Shown here: positions 6,049 to 9,743 of the stretch, in pieces | How the letters are laid out: every line of letters begins with the position of its first letter | How positions within the stretch are numbered: position 1 is the stretch's first letter | From: Thermoplasmata archaeon | GTDB lineage: Archaea; Thermoplasmatota; Thermoplasmata; Thermoplasmatales; Thermoplasmataceae | Direction of reading: 5' to 3' | Length of the DNA stretch: 9,743 bases | Assembly (NCBI GenBank): GCA_021827885.1 | Contig: JAKAUD010000074.1 | Location: 1-9,743 of the forward strand | Notes under the pieces: model-generated | Seen by the model: only the letters and a program-made list of their open reading frames with translations | Databases searched by the model: none | What the model was told of the DNA's origin: nothing | Program-made: the position numbers and the translations under genes

Positions 6049-6108
6049 TTATCACCACTCCCAGGATGTCCACAGCAATCAACCAATATCACTCCCTGTT
6101 CACGATAT

Positions 6109-6696
6109 TCAAGCAAGTGATTCCGAAGGATCATACGATTTCAACCTCGTGATACGCCTACTAAGCTGGGCAACAATTATCAAAATGGCGCCCACAAGCG
6201 GAGCCATAGAACTCAGGATGATCGTGTTAGTCTGCGCAACATAATTGAACGGTCTGAATAGGTAAATTGCGAGCACAGAGTACTGTGTCAGCGACACCAT
6301 TACCCCCCAGACAACAATTATTCCAGTAAGGGTGGAAAATAATGCTTGTATGGTGGACATGTTGTCACTGATATCGTTTATGCGAACTAAATAGGCGTCC
6401 AGATCGTCTATTTCTCTTGCTGCATCGTCAGCTATCCCCTCTATCCCTTTTTCTATGTGGCTTCCATGTCCACCAATTCTATCTACAAGCTCCTCAATAT
6501 CCTCGCTGGTTCTGCTTGTACCGAAGAACTGAACTATCTTCTTTACAAACAGAACCTTCATTGTGTTGGTATTCGAATCGGCAGACTCACTCAGGCTGTT
6601 CACGTATTTTCCAGTCTCTCTCTTTATCCCCTGATATGCAACAAGAGTAGCAATCAGGATTATAGTCGGTACTGATATGGCCAATAGAAAGTTCAT
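6109..6696 (-). CDS. Three-pass membrane protein of unknown function with a charged middle domain
   Basis: A 195-residue protein not recognised as a named family. Residues 4-22 form a membrane segment (LLAISVPTIILIATLVAYQG); 24-110 are polar and probably helical, with acidic stretches (SEDIEELVDRIGGHGSH and AAREIDDLDAYLVRINDI) that suggest a coiled coil or oligomerising region; two further membrane segments lie at about 115-145 and 158-178; a basic tail (RRITRLKSYD) ends it. Its ATG is 6 bp after the stop of the winged-helix regulator gene, so the two are almost certainly co-transcribed, and the DUF5305-like gene follows after 107 bp. A possible role is to hold or sense for the regulator at the membrane, but this is only inferred from adjacency. 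Confidence 0.65.
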   Translation of the reverse strand: MNFLLAISVPTIILIATLVAYQGIKRETGKYVNSLSESADSNTNTMKVLFVKKIVQFFGTSRTSEDIEELVDRIGGHGSHIEKGIEGIADDAAREIDDLDAYLVRINDISDNMSTIQALFSTLTGIIVVWGVMVSLTQYSVLAIYLFRPFNYVAQTNTIILSSMAPLVGAILIIVAQLSRRITRLKSYDPSESLA

Positions 6697-6702
6697 TCCA
6701 TC

Positions 6703-7371
6703 CTATATTCCGTATTTCCTGAGATACATGAGCGCTTCTGAGCCGGACTGAGTGATAGAATATTTTGTTACGGATTTCTCCACCTCTGTCTTCACGTATC
6801 CCTTCTTTATGAGTTCATCTATTATCTTAAGGCCTGACCTGTAATTCAGATTGCACTTGTATATGATGTTCGTAATCCTACTCCCCCTGTCGTCGAGAAG
6901 CTCCATTATATCCACCATGACGCTCAGTCTGTCCCTCCTCTGCGACGCAAATTGTTTTCTTGTTTCACCTCTTTCCTCTTGGACTACCAAGGGGCCAATA
7001 TTCTGTTCCGGAGGTTCAGAAATTATGACCTCCCTGATGGGAATGATTCCCTTTTGACCTAGAGAGAACCTATGTTTCTGGACACCCTCATCTGACGGAT
7101 CGATCACAAACATCGTTGGAATCTGAACATCCACTTTCATGCTCATTATCATAAGTGCTTCTTCCAAAACCACCCCTTTCTTACTAGAATTGTCAAGCAC
7201 TACGAACTTATCCCCCTCTCTGTTGTACCCAAGATAGTCAACATAATAACACAGCTGGCTGACACCAAAAATAACAACTTTTCTGTCGATGTTCCATATA
7301 GACGAATCGACGAACAATGTCCCCGATTCCATACGGAGACCGTTTTCCGACATATTGTCATATTGGAGCAC
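6703..7371 (-). CDS. Winged-helix DNA-binding regulator (HTH_45-like) with an N-terminal receiver-like domain
   Basis: A 222-residue protein. Residues 145-222 fit the archaeal HTH_45 winged-helix pattern: RRDRLSVMVDIMELL, then ITNIIYKCNLNYRSGLKIID (helix-turn-helix), LIKKGYV, and a wing followed by YSITQSGSEALMYLRKYG. The N-terminal part (about 30-118) alternates strands and helices like a shortened response-regulator receiver: KVVIFG, FVVLDN with D60, IPTMFVID, and GQKGIIPIREV near the usual G-x-KP end. It lacks the acidic pair at the first strand and looks about 30 residues short, so any receiver fold would be degenerate. A linker with EERGETRKQ joins the two. The start is GTG with GGGGAG about 5 nt upstream. 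As the first gene of the apparent operon it probably controls the surface-fibre genes; that target is inferred. Confidence 0.7.
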   Translation of the reverse strand: MLQYDNMSENGLRMESGTLFVDSSIWNIDRKVVIFGVSQLCYYVDYLGYNREGDKFVVLDNSSKKGVVLEEALMIMSMKVDVQIPTMFVIDPSDEGVQKHRFSLGQKGIIPIREVIISEPPEQNIGPLVVQEERGETRKQFASQRRDRLSVMVDIMELLDDRGSRITNIIYKCNLNYRSGLKIIDELIKKGYVKTEVEKSVTKYSITQSGSEALMYLRKYGI

Positions 7372-7409
7372 TTCTCTCCCCTTTTGTGGCTCATTCCTTC
7401 ATTTTGCCA

Positions 7410-7425
7410 TTTCATTTAAATCTTA
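7410..7425 (-). promoter_or_regulatory. Candidate promoter of the regulator operon
   Basis: On the minus strand AAGATTTAAATGAAAT contains a TATA-like ATTTAAAT about 47 nt before the GTG start, which would put the transcript start some 20 nt ahead of the codon and leave a short leader containing GGGGAG. No other equally good box is nearer. Confidence 0.4.
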
Positions 7426-8018
7426 TGAATCTCGAATAGTTATGTTCCGTAGATGCTTTATTCTTCGGGTTAAAAACATTTCGTAAGAATTTGTTCGTAT
7501 TTTGATTACTAAGGAACGTTTTGTATTCAGTGTCACGAACATTATATGTTATGTATAATAGAACTCACCAGAACTTAAATATACCTGAGATGATTTATCG
7601 TGGTAAAATTATATGAAATACTGACTTTTACTATCTACCATATTTTTATCTGGATATCTGTTAACTTTTTGTCTTTGAAGTTTTCTTTTCAGCCATAGTG
7701 GTTATTAATTGGGTTATAGTTGACATTGGGTACCTGAATAACCTTCCTTCATAACTTCGCTGCTCCACGATTATCGCTGATTTGTGGAAGTTGTTTTTCA
7801 AGAGCTGAAACCTTCATTTGTGATATGATGGACTCTAACCGCCAAAAATTATGTTCTGGTAGGTTCCTTGCTGAAGGCGATACTCTTCTAATGTTAAACT
7901 TTGTACCTTATCTGTTAATGAGACTAAGCTATACACCCACTTGCATCTATCACAAGTTATCAAAATTTATATTTATACAAGGTTTGGGAGTTAGAAGTGC
8001 ATACACTAAAATTTGGGA
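7426..8018. other. Non-coding gap between the S-layer-like gene and the regulator operon
   Basis: About 590 bp, AT-rich, with stop codons in all frames at short intervals. A 74-codon plus-strand frame (7825-8049) shows no protein-like composition and runs through the oligo-A tract that is the terminator of the facing gene. A TATA-like run on the plus strand (AAAATTTATATTTATA, about 7962-7977) has no clear gene after it. No tRNA, RNA gene or repeat array was recognised. The gap separates two transcription units and could house an unseen small RNA. Confidence 0.5.
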
Positions 8019-8041
8019 AAGAAAAATAAAAAAAATAAAAC
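8019..8041 (-). terminator. T-rich terminator of the S-layer-like gene
   Basis: On the minus strand, TTTTATTTTTTTTATTTTTC begins about 16 nt after the TGA stop at 8057. This strong oligo-T run indicates that the large surface-protein gene ends its transcript here and is not read into the regulator operon. Confidence 0.65.
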
Positions 8042-8056
8042 TGACCTAGTAGATAC

Positions 8057-9743
8057 TCAATATTTCTTGCGAGTGTTCATCATTGCAACTGCAGAGAACG
8101 CAACCGCAATTACTGCCAGAACGAGAATCACGATTTCCAGAATAAACAACATACCTGATGGGAAGGCAGTTGAACGTGTGTTAGCTGTTATCGTGCCGAG
8201 GCTAGTCTGAATCGTTGCTATTCCGTTTGACACGCTCGTCACATTTCCAGTGAATGTTCCCAGGTCTGTCTTGATCGTCGCTATATTCCCGCTGTTGAGT
8301 GTAACTGTAGCATTGATGTTATTGATTGTAGTACTGAATACACCTACTGCAGTAGAGATCTTTGCTGTGTCTCCGTTGAGAGCAACTACTGTGGAATTCA
8401 AAGAGCTTAGTGATGTTGTAACTTGCCCTAGAGTAGTATGGAGTGTTGCAACGCCTGAGTTTATTGATGTCACTGTTGCGTTTATAGTCTTGAGTGATGC
8501 CTGCATTGTACCGAAAGCAGTCGTTATCTGGGCAACGCTATTCTGGATGCTTGTGACGGATGCGTCCAGCTGAGAGATTGGTACTGACAGGGTTGTGTTT
8601 ATGTCAGTTTCAAGTTGTGCAATCTGTGATTGCGATATTCCAGTTACCAGGGCACCATTTCCAGATACTAGTCCGAGGTAATCGCTCTGTGATCCCGTGT
8701 ATGCAAGGTTTACCGTTCCATATCCAGTTGTTGGTGCAGTAGTACCGATAGAATAAGAAACAGGCTGTACTTCGAAGGCAGTTACTGTAAGTTCAAAATA
8801 CGATCCTGGAATGTCATTCGGCATCACAAAGGAGCCTGTTATTGTACCGCTGTTGGCGCTACTATACGTTGCTTGCACTGTCTGATAATCTGATGAGTTA
8901 AGCTCGATTGTTGCGTAAGTTGTTGGAAGCCCTATTGCAGTTGCACCTGTAGGAAGGGTCGGGGCAGTGAAACCAGTGGCTGTGAACATGACTAATTGCC
9001 CGGGGAAAGCGTAGTTGCTGTCCGTGACTAGTGTCAGGTCAGGATTAGAAGTTACAGTAAACAGTGCAGACTCCACGGGAGTGGTGGATCCGGCTGGAAC
9101 CACTGTAACTGTGTGAGTTCCAGGCACTGATGTTGGTACATCAAACGAGTCCGTCCCAGCAGCTAGATTTGTTCCAGTATCAGTACGTTCAAGCGTTGAC
9201 CCGAAGAATACGTTGTAGTAGCTCTGCGGTACAAGTCCCCCTGCCTTTATGTAGATTGCAGTTCCTATTGGACCGCTGTAAATTTGAGTCGTTCCAGATG
9301 AAGTTGTAAGAAGAGTGAGATTAGCAGTTACCGTGTATGAGGAATAGACGAAATATGTCTGCCCTCCGCTTGAAAGTTCAGTGAAGACGGAATATATTCC
9401 TGCGGGGTTGCTCGTTCCGGTAGATATCTGAACTGCAAACGCACCATTTGTCAGGCTTTCTGTTCCCTGCAATTGCGGCCCTGCAAAAGTGGTGTAATAG
9501 AGTTTAGGATTCTTGTTGTAGTAGTCATTGCCTACTACCTCGAAATTGCCTGCAGTGCTTAGGGGTATTACTTGCAGAGTCCCCGATGAATAGGATGTGC
9601 TCTGAGTTGATATCACTACATATTGGGTTGCAATGCTACTTGAATATGTAGCACCGGAATATGTGATGTTAAGGTCCAGGGCGCCCGACAGATAAGGCAC
9701 GGTGAAAGTGCCACTGAATGACCCTCCGCTCGCGTATATCCGT
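8057..9743 (-). CDS. S-layer-like surface protein with coiled-coil stalk and C-terminal membrane anchor (5' end outside window)
   Basis: The frame is open through the window edge; 561 residues are visible and the N-terminus is missing. A GTG at 9700 is not the true start, since the frame continues upstream with beta-type sequence. Counting from that codon, residues 1-335 are Ser/Thr/Gly-rich beta-sandwich-like repeats. Residues about 355-508 form a stalk with heptad-like spacing of I, L and V and a loosely repeated unit (SGVATLHTTLGQVT at 415, SGNIATIKTDLGTFT at 470, NGIATIQTSLGTIT at 492). A membrane segment (about 514-540) and a basic tail NTRKKY anchor it. Few Lys or Arg occur outside the tail. 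The plan of beta domains, coiled coil and C-terminal anchor is that of archaeal S-layer stalk proteins such as SlaB; a large adhesin is the alternative. It has its own terminator, so it is a separate unit. Confidence 0.65.
   Translation of the reverse strand, partial: RIYASGGSFSGTFTVPYLSGALDLNITYSGATYSSSIATQYVVISTQSTSYSSGTLQVIPLSTAGNFEVVGNDYYNKNPKLYYTTFAGPQLQGTESLTNGAFAVQISTGTSNPAGIYSVFTELSSGGQTYFVYSSYTVTANLTLLTTSSGTTQIYSGPIGTAIYIKAGGLVPQSYYNVFFGSTLERTDTGTNLAAGTDSFDVPTSVPGTHTVTVVPAGSTTPVESALFTVTSNPDLTLVTDSNYAFPGQLVMFTATGFTAPTLPTGATAIGLPTTYATIELNSSDYQTVQATYSSANSGTITGSFVMPNDIPGSYFELTVTAFEVQPVSYSIGTTAPTTGYGTVNLAYTGSQSDYLGLVSGNGALVTGISQSQIAQLETDINTTLSVPISQLDASVTSIQNSVAQITTAFGTMQASLKTINATVTSINSGVATLHTTLGQVTTSLSSLNSTVVALNGDTAKISTAVGVFSTTINNINATVTLNSGNIATIKTDLGTFTGNVTSVSNGIATIQTSLGTITANTRSTAFPSGMLFILEIVILVLAVIAVAFSAVAMMNTRKKY

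Noticed and set aside
7506..7530. TTGTATTC on the plus strand near the regulator gene, resembling half of the leader element
   Set aside because: The partner half CTTCCTAA is not present at the right spacing, and the orientation is opposite to the regulator gene; probably chance in AT-rich DNA.
7825..8049. 74-codon plus-strand ORF in the gap before the S-layer-like gene
   Set aside because: Its C-terminal codons are just the oligo-A tract opposite the terminator of the facing gene, and no domain, signal peptide or repeat is visible.
8250..8573. 107-codon plus-strand ORF opposite the stalk of the S-layer-like gene
   Set aside because: It is an antisense shadow of the repetitive Thr/Val/Ser-rich stalk and has no independent support.

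Overview
The window looks like a piece of an archaeal chromosome, most likely from the Thermoplasmata or another acidophilic archaeon. The assignment rests on an ER/archaeal-type signal peptidase with a Ser/His rather than Ser/Lys active site, an archaeal HTH_45-type winged-helix regulator, GTG starts preceded by GGTGA, T-rich terminators, and cell-surface proteins that are very poor in lysine and arginine. No rRNA, tRNA or CRISPR array was seen. The taxon is inferred from gene style only.

Layout. The left edge (2-277, + strand) holds the C-terminal end of a DDE transposase. Every other gene is on the minus strand. Read in the direction of transcription (right to left) they are: the C-terminal part of a large S-layer-like surface protein with a coiled-coil stalk and a membrane anchor (9743-8057); a 685-bp non-coding gap; a DNA-binding regulator with a winged-helix C-terminus (7371-6703); a three-pass membrane protein (6696-6109); a DUF5305-like membrane protein (5992-5018); a polytopic signal peptidase I (5021-3840) whose start codon overlaps the preceding stop; and three paralogous secreted proteins (3726-3028, 2738-2076, 1332-613), each apparently with its own leader and T-rich terminator.

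The three paralogs share a SipW-type signal region and TasA/camelysin-like landmarks: an AF...TTAG(T) motif just after the signal, a central LAPGD...TNTGTVGM segment and a C-terminal TYYL strand. With the dedicated signal peptidase and the DUF5305 protein next door, the locus reads as an archaeal counterpart of the Bacillus SipW-TasA matrix-fibre system and of the TasA-like archaeal bundling pili. Inferred working model: the signal peptidase trims the three subunits, which assemble outside the membrane into a fibre or biofilm pilus; the DUF5305 protein serves as an accessory factor; and the winged-helix protein with its membrane partner controls expression.

Three patterns stand out. All three mature subunits contain no lysine or arginine at all. 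A 23-nt bipartite element (CTTCCTAA-N5-TTGTATKCYR) lies exactly 28 nt upstream of each of the three GTG start codons. Two of the genes share a 91-nt 5' block with only four differences, all silent or non-coding, while their mature parts are strongly diverged.
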